Positions 43,875 through 52,945 are shown, numbered from the stretch's first letter. The stretch is DNA of 64,000 nucleotides from Nocardia sp. NBC_01503 (GCF_036327755.1 NZ_CP109596.1:4960001-5024000), one strand, 5' to 3'. A program made the numbers and translations. The notes: generated by a model from the letters alone, not told the origin.

Positions 43875-44809
43875 TGGGCGAGAAGCGCACACCCGTGGTC
43901 GGTGCCCTCGGCGGGCTGCTGATCGTCGACAAGGGCCAGGGCTGGACCAGTCACGATGTGGTCGCAAAGAGTCGGGGTCTGTTGCGTACCAAGAAGGTCG
44001 GTCACGCGGGCACCCTGGACCCGATGGCGACCGGCGTGCTCGTGCTGGGTGTCGAGCGGGCCACCAAACTGCTCGGCCAGCTCATCCTGACCACCAAGGC
44101 GTATACGGCCACCATTCGCCTCGGGCAGTCCACCATCACCGATGACGCCGAGGGTGAGGTCACCGCCACCACCTCCGCCGCGCATGTCACCGATGCCGAA
44201 ATCGCCTCCGGCGTAGCGGAATTGACCGGCGATATCCAGCAGGTTCCCGCCACGGTCAGCGCTATCAAGATCAACGGTGAGCGCGCCTACGCCCGGGCTC
44301 GCGCGGGTGAGGATGTGCAGCTGGCCGCCCGCCCCGTCACCGTCAGCCGCTTCGATATCCTGGCCCGCCGCGATATCGACACCGGCACAGCGCAATTCGT
44401 CGACCTGGACGTGGAGGTCGAATGCTCGTCCGGCACCTATATTCGCGCTCTGGCGCGCGATCTCGGCGAAAAGCTCGGTGTGGGAGGCCATCTCACCGCT
44501 CTGCGCCGTACCCGCGTCGGCCCCTTCACCCTCGAACACGCCCGCACCCTGGAAACCCTCGCCGTCTCGGCGGAGGCCGGTGACCCGCTGCTGAGCCTCG
44601 ATATCGATGAGGCCGTCCGCACCGCCTTCGCCATCCGCGATATCACCGACAAAGAGGCCGACGACCTCCGCAACGGCCGCTGGCTGGACCCCGCCGGTAT
44701 CCAAGGCGTCTATGCCGCGGTCGATTCCACCGGCCGGGCCATCGCCCTGCTGAAGGAGAGCGGTAAGCGCGCCTCCTCGGTGCTGGTCGTCCGCCCCGCG
44801 AATCTCTAA
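43874..44809 (+). CDS. truB: tRNA pseudouridine-55 synthase TruB
   Basis: A 311-residue TruB: GLLIVDKGQGWTSHDVV, the catalytic Asp in GHAGTLDPMATGVL, VPATVSAIKINGERAY and SSGTYIRALARDLG. It makes pseudouridine at position 55 of the tRNA T-arm. ATG 43874 shares its A with the pptT stop (TGATG), so pptT-truB is one operon, as in M. tuberculosis (Rv2794c-Rv2793c). Its stop overlaps that of the convergent TetR gene. Confidence 0.95.
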   Translation: MGEKRTPVVGALGGLLIVDKGQGWTSHDVVAKSRGLLRTKKVGHAGTLDPMATGVLVLGVERATKLLGQLILTTKAYTATIRLGQSTITDDAEGEVTATTSAAHVTDAEIASGVAELTGDIQQVPATVSAIKINGERAYARARAGEDVQLAARPVTVSRFDILARRDIDTGTAQFVDLDVEVECSSGTYIRALARDLGEKLGVGGHLTALRRTRVGPFTLEHARTLETLAVSAEAGDPLLSLDIDEAVRTAFAIRDITDKEADDLRNGRWLDPAGIQGVYAAVDSTGRAIALLKESGKRASSVLVVRPANL

Positions 44810-45393
44810 CCGGCCGTAGCGGATTGCAGCGGGGCGAGCGCGCCCGTCAGCGCTCCCACGCACACCTCCCGCAGTACCGGCCGCGGACAGGCCGGGTTTT
44901 CGAGCCAATCGACGACCAGCACTCGCACGAAGGTCAGCCAGCTCATCAGGACGGTCGAGAAGAGTTGGCGCTGTCGGCCTTCGAGTCCGAGAGTGTCGAG
45001 TACGCGTTCGCGCAGGGCCGAGAGTTCTCCGGTGATGATGCCCTGGATGGTGGGATCGGCCGACAGCAGCCGATTCGCCACCACCACCGTCTTGGCATTG
45101 GCCTCGAAATAATCGAAATGCACGTCGAGCCCCGCGGCGATCTGGTCCGCGAAGGGCTGCTCGGGGTCGAAATGGGTATCGACCAGCAGTTGTTCGGCGG
45201 CCTGCCGATAGACGGCGGCGAAGAGTTCGGGCTTACCGGGGAAGTGCCGGTAGAGCAGGGCGCGTGAGACTCCGGCCGCCGCGGCGACGTCCTCCATGTG
45301 CACGGCGGGATAGTCGTGCGTGGCGAACAGTTGCGCGGCGGTGTCGATGAGCTGGCTCCGGCGTTCGTCGGGGGGCAGGCGGCGGCGGGTCAC
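44806..45393 (-). CDS. TetR/AcrR family regulator
   Basis: A 195-residue TetR regulator: RRSQLIDTAAQLFATHDYPAVHMEDVAAAAGVSRALLYRHFPGK. C-terminal ligand domain is not diagnostic. It is divergent from a small DUF4345 membrane gene, with two operator copies between (45403-45460), and should repress both. Confidence 0.9.
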   Translation of the reverse strand: MTRRRLPPDERRSQLIDTAAQLFATHDYPAVHMEDVAAAAGVSRALLYRHFPGKPELFAAVYRQAAEQLLVDTHFDPEQPFADQIAAGLDVHFDYFEANAKTVVVANRLLSADPTIQGIITGELSALRERVLDTLGLEGRQRQLFSTVLMSWLTFVRVLVVDWLENPACPRPVLREVCVGALTGALAPLQSATAG

Positions 45394-45402
45394 CGAATCA
45401 GC

Positions 45403-45460
45403 TTAGTTGACGCATGTCTACTAGCGTTCTAGCCTGGCTTAGTAGACGCGCGTCAACTAA
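45403..45460. promoter_or_regulatory. Two TetR operator copies in opposite orientation
   Basis: Site 1 (45403-45424) reads TTAGTTGACGCATGTCTAC then TAG; site 2 (45439-45460) has the reverse-complement arrangement. Eighteen or more of 22 positions agree, and each carries GACGC/GCGTC half-sites. The outer arms GCTTAGTTGACGC and GCGTCAACTAAGC also form one large inverted repeat. They occupy the promoter zone of both divergent genes. Confidence 0.75.
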
Positions 45461-45500
45461 GCGGGAACCTTTGCGACTCAACTCCACTCGGGAGGAACGA

Positions 45501-45914
45501 ATGACCGCAGCACTCAAATGGCTGAGTCTGCTGATGGGCTACGCCTGCGTCGCGATCGGCGTATTCCATATGGCGCTCGGTATCGACGGCATTCCGGATA
45601 TGGGCTCGGCGGGAGCCACCGCGGACAGCCAGAGTCGGTTCTTCGGCGCGATCTTCCTGGGCTACGGCCTGGTCTGGCTGTGGGCCGCGCGGCGCGACCC
45701 CGTCGATACGACCGCTGTGCGCTGGCTGGCTGGAATCTTCGCGCTCGGCGCGGTCGGCCGATTCATATCCATCGCGGTGTACGGCTGGCCGCACTGGTTC
45801 CAACTGGTGCTGACCGCCATCGAAGTCGTGCTCCCGCCGGTGTACTTCTGGCTCGCCGCGATACAGGACCAGCGCACCCGCGCTACCGAGACTGCCCCGC
45901 TGGGCGCGAACTGA
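45501..45914 (+). CDS. DUF4345 membrane protein
   Basis: A 137-residue protein with four predicted membrane helices: WLSLLMGYACVAIGVFHMALG, FFGAIFLGYGLVWLWAARRD, WLAGIFALGAVGRFISIAVYG, LTAIEVVLPPVYFWLA. This is the DUF4345 pattern. ATG 45501 follows ggagga. It is the presumed target of the divergent TetR regulator. Function unknown. Confidence 0.85.
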   Translation: MTAALKWLSLLMGYACVAIGVFHMALGIDGIPDMGSAGATADSQSRFFGAIFLGYGLVWLWAARRDPVDTTAVRWLAGIFALGAVGRFISIAVYGWPHWFQLVLTAIEVVLPPVYFWLAAIQDQRTRATETAPLGAN

Positions 45915-46040
45915 GCTCCGGTCGGACCTGCCGGCGCGACTCGAGCGCGGCGGCAATACGGTTCGATCGTTCGGGACTGTTCAGCCCACCGGAAATCCGG
46001 TGCCACCCTGACCGACACCTGAGCGGCCTACAGTGCACTG

Positions 46041-46934
46041 GTGGTGGAATTGCGGCAGTTGCGGTACTTCGTGGCGGTAGCGGAAGAATTGCACTTCCGC
46101 CGGGCCGCGGAGCGTTTGTTCATCTCCACCCCCACCCTGAGTCAGCAGATTCGCGCCATCGAACGCGAGGTCGGCGGCCCGCTGCTGCTCCGCGGCTCAC
46201 AGGGCGTCGAATTGACCGCTGCCGGTGAGGTTTTGCTCAAGACCGCGCGCGGGGTGCTGGAGGCCGCGGAGGTCGCGCTCCGGGAGACGCGTATGGTCGC
46301 CAATCCCGAGCGCTCGGTCTTCCGGCTCGGCGTGGTGAACGGCGCGCCGACCTGGCTACCCGCACGCATTGAAGCGCTGTTGAAGGCGCGTCAGCCCGGC
46401 GCGCGCGTGGTGCTGACCGGTGGCCCCAGCGCCGATCAGGTCCGCCTGCTCGATCGCGAGGATGTCGATCTCGCGGTGCTGCGCATGCCGATTCGGCTGC
46501 CGGACCATCTCACCAGCACCGCCATCGCGGAGGAGGAGTTGGGCATTGTCATGTCCCGCGAGCATCCCCTGGCCGCGCACGACACCATCGAACCGGCGCA
46601 GTTGCGCGATCAGGAATTGATCATGTTCGCCCGCGATGCCGCGCCCGAGTTACACGATTCGGTCCTCGCGCAATTGCGCGAACGCGGTGCGGCCGTTGCC
46701 CTCAGTGACAGCGCCATGAGTCACGCGCAGATGCTCTCGCTACTGCCGATGCGCCCCGCTGCCATCGGCGTGGGCTCGGCGCGCACCGCCTCCGCCCCCG
46801 GATTGGTATGGCGGCCACTGCAACCGCGCCCCGTGGTGGTCACCTATGTGGCCGCCTGGCGTCCCGCCGCCCGCAATTCGGCCCTGCACACCGTCGCCGA
46901 AGCACTCTCCAGCGGAATCAGATTCGTGCCGTAA
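46041..46934 (+). CDS. LysR-family transcriptional regulator
   Basis: A 297-residue LysR protein. N-terminal HTH: ELRQLRYFVAVAEELHFRRAAERLFISTPTLSQQIRAIEREVGG. C-terminal periplasmic-binding-like effector domain contains DLAVLRMP. GTG 46041. It lies 81 bases upstream of an SDR gene on the same strand, which may be its target. Effector unknown. Confidence 0.93.
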   Translation: MVELRQLRYFVAVAEELHFRRAAERLFISTPTLSQQIRAIEREVGGPLLLRGSQGVELTAAGEVLLKTARGVLEAAEVALRETRMVANPERSVFRLGVVNGAPTWLPARIEALLKARQPGARVVLTGGPSADQVRLLDREDVDLAVLRMPIRLPDHLTSTAIAEEELGIVMSREHPLAAHDTIEPAQLRDQELIMFARDAAPELHDSVLAQLRERGAAVALSDSAMSHAQMLSLLPMRPAAIGVGSARTASAPGLVWRPLQPRPVVVTYVAAWRPAARNSALHTVAEALSSGIRFVP

Positions 46935-47015
46935 CCGGCGGTGTTAGCCCGCCGCTAAGTCGGATTCAGGGCTGCGACATGGACGCTCACTCGGGCCGCC
47001 GGTTTGCTGAAAGGC

Positions 47016-47750
47016 ATGACACACAAGGGATTCGAACAGGAGATCGGCCGGGCAGTGGTGGTGGGCGGCGGCTCCGGAATGGGCCTGGCCATCGCGGACG
47101 CACTGCTGGCGGCCGGAGCCGAGGTCACCATCGTGGGCCGCTCATCCGAGCGTCTCGCCGACGCGGTCCGCGAACTCGGCGACGGCAAACTGAACGCCAT
47201 CGCCGCCGATATCGGCGACGAGGAACAGGTCCGCCGCGTCTTCGACACCGTCGGCACGGTCGACCATGTGCTGACCACCGCCGGTGACACCACCGGAACC
47301 TACGGCCCCATAAAGGATTTCGACTTCCCCAACGGTCGCGGCTTCATCGAGACCAAGCTGATCGGCTCCATGCTGCTGGCCAAGCACGCGAACATCACTC
47401 CCGGCGGTTCGCTCACCTTCACCTCGGGCATCGCCGCCTATCGCCCCGCGGTCGGCGGAGCGATGGTGGCCACGGTGAACGCCGCACTCGAGGGCTTGGC
47501 CCGCGCCCTCGCGGTGGAACTCGGCCCGACCCGGGTCAATGTCGTCTCACCCGGTTGGGTGCGCACCGGCATTTGGGACCGAATGACCTGGGACGACAAG
47601 GATGAGCGCCTCCGGGCCATGGCCGAGCGGCTACCGGTCGGTCACCTCGGCTTGCCGGAAGACATTGCGCAGGCGGCACTTTCGCTACTGCGCAACCCCT
47701 TCGTCACCGGGACGGTGTTGCACGTCGACGGCGGTCACCGGCTGGTGTGA
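47016..47750 (+). CDS. SDR-family protein lacking the YxxxK catalytic pair
   Basis: A 244-residue Rossmann protein. NAD(P) loop VVVGGGSGMGLAIADALLAAG; C-terminal GTVLHVDGGHRLV. After the catalytic Ser (FTSGIAAYRP) the expected Tyr and Lys are absent: the segment reads MVATVNAALEGLARALAVEL, with Val and Asn at the Tyr and Lys positions. This occurs in a recognised SDR subgroup (PRK07041-like), so it may bind cofactor without classical catalysis. ATG 47016 has aaagg upstream. Confidence 0.88.
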   Translation: MTHKGFEQEIGRAVVVGGGSGMGLAIADALLAAGAEVTIVGRSSERLADAVRELGDGKLNAIAADIGDEEQVRRVFDTVGTVDHVLTTAGDTTGTYGPIKDFDFPNGRGFIETKLIGSMLLAKHANITPGGSLTFTSGIAAYRPAVGGAMVATVNAALEGLARALAVELGPTRVNVVSPGWVRTGIWDRMTWDDKDERLRAMAERLPVGHLGLPEDIAQAALSLLRNPFVTGTVLHVDGGHRLV

Positions 47751-47758
47751 CGCGGCCC

Positions 47759-47846
47759 CGTCATCCCGGCATGCTTGGCCGGGATCCACACTCGAGGTGG
47801 TCCGGCTGATTCGGTGGATCCCGGTCAAAAACGCGCCGGGATGACG
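47759..47846. repeat. REP-like element, complete copy
   Basis: Left arm 47759-47790 (CGTCATCCCGGC...GGCCGGGATCCA) and right arm 47815-47846 (TGGATCCCGG...CGCCGGGATGACG) are inverted relative to each other, with 24 bases between. It lies between the convergent SDR and mntR genes and could act as a bidirectional terminator as well. Confidence 0.85.
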
Positions 47847-47860
47847 AGGTGGTGTGGTGC

Positions 47861-48658
47861 TCAACTGTTTTCGTGGGTGAGCCAAATGGCCTCGGCCGCA
47901 ATACTGCCGAGGTCGATGGTCCGCTCATCCACGCGCACCGCGATGGTTCCGGCGAAGTCCCGCCGCTCCACCACCGCGATGGGGGTATCGAGGGCGATGC
48001 CGAGCGAATCGAAGTAGCGCAGCATCGCCGGATCCGAATCGGAGATACGTGCGACGCGCCCGAGCTCTCCATCGCCGAAATCGCTCAGCTGCCGGGCCGG
48101 CGGGGTGGGCACCGCACCGTCGACCGAGGGAATCGGATCACCGTGCGGATCCCGGTCCGGGTGGCCGAGTTTGGCGTCTATCCGCTCCATGAGCGTTTCG
48201 GAGACCGCGTGCTCGAGCACCTCGGCCTCATCGTGCACCTCGTCCCAGCCGTAGCCGAGCTCATTGACGAGGAAGGTTTCGATGAGTCGATGCCGTCGCA
48301 CCATGGCGATCGCGGCGCGGCGACCATCCTCGGTGAGGGTGATGGCCCCGTACCGGGCATGCTCCACCAAACCCTGATCGGCGAGTTTGCGAACCGCTTC
48401 GGAGACCGTCGACGCGGATACCCCGATTCGTTCGGCGAGCAGTTTGGTCGACACCTTCTCCTGCGACCATTCCTGCGCGGTCCAGATCACCTTCAGATAG
48501 TCCTGCGCGACCGAGGACAGCACCGGGGCGACACTGGTCGCGACGGCGGTGGAGGTACCGGTGGGTTCGGACGGATCGGCCAGCTCGCGGCGCGTGGCGA
48601 TGTCTCGTTTTCCGGGCACGTAACCGAGCTTAGGCACAGCCGCGACGGTTTCACACAT
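47861..48658 (-). CDS. mntR: DtxR-family manganese regulator MntR (SirR-like)
   Basis: A 265-residue metalloregulator if ATG 48658 starts it (252 from GTG 48619). HTH: QDYLKVIWTAQEWS, STKLLAERIGVSASTVSEAVRKL. The metal helix reads HDEAEVLEHAVS: at the place of the IdeR/DtxR Cys there is Glu, as in B. subtilis MntR, which points to Mn(II) rather than Fe(II). C-terminal SH3-like domain is present. The M. tuberculosis homologue is Rv2788 (SirR). It is divergent from ribF, as in that genome. Confidence 0.9.
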   Translation of the reverse strand: MCETVAAVPKLGYVPGKRDIATRRELADPSEPTGTSTAVATSVAPVLSSVAQDYLKVIWTAQEWSQEKVSTKLLAERIGVSASTVSEAVRKLADQGLVEHARYGAITLTEDGRRAAIAMVRRHRLIETFLVNELGYGWDEVHDEAEVLEHAVSETLMERIDAKLGHPDRDPHGDPIPSVDGAVPTPPARQLSDFGDGELGRVARISDSDPAMLRYFDSLGIALDTPIAVVERRDFAGTIAVRVDERTIDLGSIAAEAIWLTHENS

Positions 48659-48815
48659 CGGCGCGCCTGCTGGTAGACCACGACGAACACGACACGAACG
48701 GGCGTGGTCGGGGCCGGTGCCGAACCGGTGAACGGGCGATGACGAGCATGCTTCGTCCGTGCGAGATCGGTACGGCCGAATATTGTCTGTGACGCGCTTT
48801 GCGTAGGCTTCCGGT

Positions 48816-49784
48816 GTGCAGAGATGGCGAAGTCTCGATGAGATGCCCGCAGAGTGGGGCCGGTGTGTGCTCACGATCGGGGTGTTCGACGGCGTGCACC
48901 GCGGTCACGCCCAGCTCATCAGCCGTGCGGTGAAATCCGCTGCGGTGCGGGGTGTTCCGTCGGTACTCATGACCTTCGACCCGCACCCCCTCGAGGTGGT
49001 GCGCCCCGGTTCGCATCCGGCGCAGCTGTCCACCCTGCACCGCCGCGCGGAGCTGGCCGAGGAGCTCGGCATCGACGTCTTCCTCGTCATGCCGTTCACC
49101 AAGGACTTCATGAAGCTGACCCCCGAGCAGTACGTCGAAGAGCTGCTGGTGCACAAACTGCACGTCTCCGAGGTCGTGGTCGGCGACAACTTCACCTTCG
49201 GCAAGCAGGCCGCGGGCACCGTGGACACCATGCGGGAACTGGGCCTGCGCTTCGGCTTCGATGTCGACGGCGTGCAGCTGCTCGGCGAACATGCGGTGAC
49301 CTTCTCCTCGACCTTCGTGCGCGCCTGCCTCGCCTCGGGTGATGTGGCCGCGGCCGCCGAGGCGCTGGGCCGCCCGCATCGGGTCGAGGGCGTGGTCGTG
49401 CACGGTGACGGCCGTGGTCGCGGACTCGGCTTCCCGACCGCGAATGTGGCACCGGTGCCGCGCGGCGCGATCCCCGCCGACGGCGTGTACGCCGGATGGT
49501 TCACCGTTCTGGACGATCCGGCGCGGACTCGGCGGATGGCCGCCATCTCGGTCGGCACCAATCCGACCTTCGAGGATGGGCGCTCCCGCACGGTCGAGCC
49601 GCATATCCTCGATTTCGACGGCGATCTCTACGACAAGCATGTGGCCGTGGACTTCGTCGAACAGCTGCGCGGTATGCGCAAATTCGAGTCGATCGAGGAA
49701 CTGATCGAGGCCATCGGCCGCGATGTGGATCAGGCCCGCAAGGTGCTCACCGCGCAGACGCTCGACTCCCAGTCCGTCGAATAG
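48816..49784 (+). CDS. ribF: Bifunctional riboflavin kinase/FAD synthetase RibF
   Basis: A 322-residue RibF. N-terminal FMN adenylyltransferase domain with GVFDGVHRGHAQLI (HxGH-type), VVGDNFTFGKQAAGTVD; C-terminal riboflavin kinase domain from RPHRVEGVVVHGDGRGRGLGFPTANV (GFPTAN). Makes FMN and FAD from riboflavin. Start at GTG 48816. In M. tuberculosis ribF precedes rpsO, as here. Confidence 0.96.
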   Translation: MQRWRSLDEMPAEWGRCVLTIGVFDGVHRGHAQLISRAVKSAAVRGVPSVLMTFDPHPLEVVRPGSHPAQLSTLHRRAELAEELGIDVFLVMPFTKDFMKLTPEQYVEELLVHKLHVSEVVVGDNFTFGKQAAGTVDTMRELGLRFGFDVDGVQLLGEHAVTFSSTFVRACLASGDVAAAAEALGRPHRVEGVVVHGDGRGRGLGFPTANVAPVPRGAIPADGVYAGWFTVLDDPARTRRMAAISVGTNPTFEDGRSRTVEPHILDFDGDLYDKHVAVDFVEQLRGMRKFESIEELIEAIGRDVDQARKVLTAQTLDSQSVE

Positions 49785-49790
49785 GGCCGA

Positions 49791-49821
49791 TTAACGGTCC
49801 AGGTCAGCGGTCCGGTACCCT
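49791..49821 (+). promoter_or_regulatory. Possible rpsO promoter
   Basis: TTAACG (49791) and TACCCT (49816) with 19 bases between, upstream of rpsO GTG 49911. The spacing is long, so this is tentative. Confidence 0.3.
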
Positions 49822-49910
49822 GGGTCGCTGGGTTTGCTGCGGTCCGCGGTAGCGCCCGACCGGGTTCGCCCGGGACTCTTCGCGCGGACTGGAAACTCAG
49901 GAGTGATTCT

Positions 49911-50180
49911 GTGGCGCTGACCACCGAGCAGAAGAAGGCCATTCTGGCCGAGTACGGCCTGCACCCGACTGACACCGGTTCTCCGGAGGCTCAGATCGCG
50001 ATGCTGTCCAAGCGGATTTCCGATCTGACCGAGCACCTGAAGGTGCACAAGCACGACCACCACACGCGCCACGGTCTGCTTGCGCTGATCGGCCGTCGTC
50101 GCCGTCTGTCGAAGTACCTCCAGGCCAACGACATCGAGCGTTACCGTTCGCTGATCGAGCGTCTGGGCCTGCGTCGCTAA
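49911..50180 (+). CDS. rpsO: Ribosomal protein S15
   Basis: An 89-residue S15: TEQKKAILAEYGLHPTDTGS and HDHHTRHGLLALIGRRRRLSKYL. It binds the central domain of 16S rRNA early in 30S assembly. GTG start. The rpsO-pnp arrangement is widespread; the linker here contains a terminator-like hairpin. Confidence 0.97.
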   Translation: MALTTEQKKAILAEYGLHPTDTGSPEAQIAMLSKRISDLTEHLKVHKHDHHTRHGLLALIGRRRRLSKYLQANDIERYRSLIERLGLRR

Positions 50181-50582
50181 TTTTCGCGACACAACACAGC
50201 TGCCTGGGTAGTTGACGAACCGGCCAGCGGGGAGGCATAGAATCTCCTCGTTGGCCTTTCGTGCATCCGGTGAACGATGCCGTACGCACGCCAACATGAG
50301 CCGTATGCATCCGTCGCGTGGCGTCGGTCTTCGGTAGTGGCTTTTCGGGGCGCAGCAAGAGGTAGAAGTATCGCGCTGCCGGAGGGCTTCGATCGATGAC
50401 CGCCTCCGCGTCGCCGCCTCCAAGGGGAGATGGCCGGGTGTGCGCGTGCGGGCCAGGAGGGTCCGCGAGCGCCCGTGCCGGGTACGGCTCACCCCTGCCA
50501 AGGGGACAACACAGCCGGATCGCGTAGCGGTGCCCATCCGCGGCGCTGGTATCCGGCGAAGACGAGAGGTTGAGAGAAGAGA
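50181..50582. promoter_or_regulatory. rpsO-pnp intergenic leader with hairpin
   Basis: A 402-base gap. At 50222-50256 GGCCAGCGGGGAG and CTCCTCGTTGGCC form a 13-bp stem (two G-T pairs) with a 9-base loop followed by TTT: a terminator or RNase-processing site after rpsO. The remaining 320 bases are a long pnp leader with several short G/C-rich repeats; a TTGACG at 50212 lies just before the hairpin. PNPase autoregulates through its leader in other bacteria; whether it does here is not visible. Confidence 0.6.
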
Positions 50583-52844
50583 ATGACCCAAACCGTGAGC
50601 AGTTCCGCCGCCGAGGTCGAGCCCGGCGTATTCGAGTCCGTCGCGCTGATCGACAACGGCGCCTACGGCACCCGCACCATCCGTTTCGAGACCGGGCGTC
50701 TGGCCAAGCAGGCCGCCGGGTCGGTCGTCGCCTACCTGGACGACGAGACCATGCTGCTGTCGGCGACCACCGCCGGTAAGCACCCCAAGGACCAGTTCGA
50801 CTTCTTCCCGCTGACGGTCGATGTCGAAGAGCGTATGTACGCCGCGGGTCGTATCCCCGGCTCGTTCTTCCGTCGCGAGGGTCGCCCCTCCACCGACGCG
50901 ATCCTGACCTGCCGTCTGATCGACCGGCCGCTGCGCCCGTCCTTCGTCGACGGTCTGCGCAATGAGATCCAGGTCGTCGTGACCGTCATGTCGCTCGATC
51001 CCAAGGATCTGTACGACGTGGTGGCCATCAATGCCGCTTCGGCCTCGACTCAGCTTGCGGGCCTGCCCTTCTCGGGTCCGGTCGGCGGCGTGCGCGTCGC
51101 CCTGATCGGTGACCAGTGGGTCGCGTTCCCGACCGTCGAGCAGCTCGAGGGCGCCGTGTTCGACATGGTCGTCGCGGGCCGTGTGGTCGAGGGTGACGTC
51201 GCGATCATGATGGTCGAGGCCGAGGCCACCGACAATGTGCTCGCGCTCATCGCCGACGGTGGCACCGCGCCCACCGAAACCGTTGTGGCACAGGGCCTCG
51301 AGGCCGCCAAGCCGTTCATCGCCCGCCTCTGCAAGGCACAGGCCGACCTCGCCGCGCTGTCCGCCAAGGAGACCGCCGAGTTCCCGGTCTTCCTGCCGTA
51401 CCAGTCCGATGTGTTCGAGGCCGTGCTCGGCACCGCCAAGGAGGAGCTGAACGAGGCGCTCTCCATCGCGGGCAAGCAGGAGCGCGAGGAGCGCACCGAC
51501 GAGATCAAGCTCGCCGTGCTCTCCAGCCTGGCCGAGACCTTCGAGGGTCGCGAGAAGGAGATCGGCGCGGCCTTCCGCTCGGTCACCAAGAAGCTTGTGC
51601 GCCAGCGCATTCTGTCCGACGGCTTCCGGATCGACGGTCGCGGTCTGGCCGATATCCGCGCCCTTTCGGCCGAGGTCGCGGTCGTCCCGCGCGCCCACGG
51701 TTCGGCGCTGTTCGAGCGCGGCGAGACCCAGATCATGGGTGTCACCACCCTCGATATGGTGAAGATGGCGCAGCAGGTCGACTCGCTCGGCCCGGAGACC
51801 TCCAAGCGCTACATGCACCACTACAACTTCCCGCCGTACTCCACCGGTGAGACCGGTCGCGTGGGCTCGCCCAAGCGTCGCGAGATCGGCCACGGCGCCC
51901 TCGCCGAGCGCGCGCTGATGCCGGTGCTGCCGTCGCAGGAAGAGTTCCCGTACGCCATCCGTCAGGTCTCGGAAGCGTTGGGCTCCAACGGTTCCACCTC
52001 GATGGGCTCGGTCTGCGCCTCGACCCTGTCGCTGCTGAACGCCGGTGTGCCGCTCAAGGCCCCCGTCGCCGGTATCGCCATGGGCCTGGTGTCCGACACC
52101 ATCAAGAACGACAAGGGTGAGGACGAGGTCCGCTACGTCGCGCTGACCGACATCCTGGGCGCCGAGGATGCCTTCGGCGATATGGACTTCAAGGTCGCCG
52201 GTACCCCCGAGTTCGTGACCGCGCTGCAGCTGGACACCAAGCTCGACGGTATCCCGTCGCAGGTCCTGGCCGGTGCGCTGAACCAGGCTCGCGATGCCCG
52301 TATGACCATCCTGGATGTCATGGCCGAGGCCATCAACATCCCGGACGAGATGAGCCCGTACGCCCCGCGCGTCACCGCCATCAAGATCCCGGTCGACAAG
52401 ATCGGCGAGGTCATCGGACCCAAGGGCAAGGTGATCAACCAGATCACCGAGGAGACCGGCGCCAACATCTCGATCGAAGATGACGGCACCGTCTACGTCG
52501 GTGCGACCAATGGCCCCGCGGCGCAGGCGGCGATCGATCAGATCAACGCCATCGCGAACCCGCAGCTGCCGAAGGTCGGCGAGCGCTTCCTGGGCACGGT
52601 CGTCAAGACCACCGCCTTCGGCGCGTTCGTCTCGCTGCTGCCGGGCCGTGACGGCCTGGTGCACATCTCCAAGCTGGGCAATGGCAAGCGCGTGGCGAAG
52701 GTCGAGGACGTGGTGAACGTCGGCGACAAGATCCGCGTCGAGATCGCCGATATCGACAACCGCGGCAAGATCTCCCTTGTCCCGGTCGACGAGGATTCGG
52801 ACAACGCGGACGCAGCGGTCGCCGAGACCGTCGCGGCCGAGTGA
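50583..52844 (+). CDS. pnp: Polyribonucleotide nucleotidyltransferase (PNPase)
   Basis: A 753-residue PNPase. Two RNase PH-type domains (second with RAHGSALFERGETQIMGV and GSNGSTSMGSVCASTLSL), a KH domain at about 600 (KIGEVIGPKGKVINQITEETG) and an S1 domain at about 665-740 (GTVVKTTAFGAFVSLLPG), ending in an acidic tail. It degrades RNA 3'-5' with phosphate and may make ppGpp-related products in actinobacteria. ATG 50583 follows gagagaag. M. tuberculosis equivalent gpsI. Confidence 0.97.
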   Translation: MTQTVSSSAAEVEPGVFESVALIDNGAYGTRTIRFETGRLAKQAAGSVVAYLDDETMLLSATTAGKHPKDQFDFFPLTVDVEERMYAAGRIPGSFFRREGRPSTDAILTCRLIDRPLRPSFVDGLRNEIQVVVTVMSLDPKDLYDVVAINAASASTQLAGLPFSGPVGGVRVALIGDQWVAFPTVEQLEGAVFDMVVAGRVVEGDVAIMMVEAEATDNVLALIADGGTAPTETVVAQGLEAAKPFIARLCKAQADLAALSAKETAEFPVFLPYQSDVFEAVLGTAKEELNEALSIAGKQEREERTDEIKLAVLSSLAETFEGREKEIGAAFRSVTKKLVRQRILSDGFRIDGRGLADIRALSAEVAVVPRAHGSALFERGETQIMGVTTLDMVKMAQQVDSLGPETSKRYMHHYNFPPYSTGETGRVGSPKRREIGHGALAERALMPVLPSQEEFPYAIRQVSEALGSNGSTSMGSVCASTLSLLNAGVPLKAPVAGIAMGLVSDTIKNDKGEDEVRYVALTDILGAEDAFGDMDFKVAGTPEFVTALQLDTKLDGIPSQVLAGALNQARDARMTILDVMAEAINIPDEMSPYAPRVTAIKIPVDKIGEVIGPKGKVINQITEETGANISIEDDGTVYVGATNGPAAQAAIDQINAIANPQLPKVGERFLGTVVKTTAFGAFVSLLPGRDGLVHISKLGNGKRVAKVEDVVNVGDKIRVEIADIDNRGKISLVPVDEDSDNADAAVAETVAAE

Positions 52845-52871
52845 TTGTCGTACGTCTGACGTAAAGTGCGG

Positions 52872-52915
52872 TGGCCCCCTTGCTCCGATAACGGAGCTGG
52901 GGGCCATCGGTTTTT
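52872..52915 (+). terminator. Rho-independent-like terminator after pnp
   Basis: TGGCCCCCTTGCTCCG and CGGAGCTGGGGGCCA form a strong stem with one mismatch bulge around ATAA, followed by TCGG and five Ts. It is 27 bases after the pnp stop, with the M16 gene beginning about 30 bases later, so that gene probably needs its own promoter. Confidence 0.88.
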
Positions 52916-52945
52916 CCTGTTTTATCGCGCTGCGGGTTGGGAAGC

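Noticed and set aside
50212..50243. TTGACG...TAGAAT promoter before pnp.
   Set aside because: Spacing is 20 bases and the -10 lies in the loop of the hairpin; not convincing.
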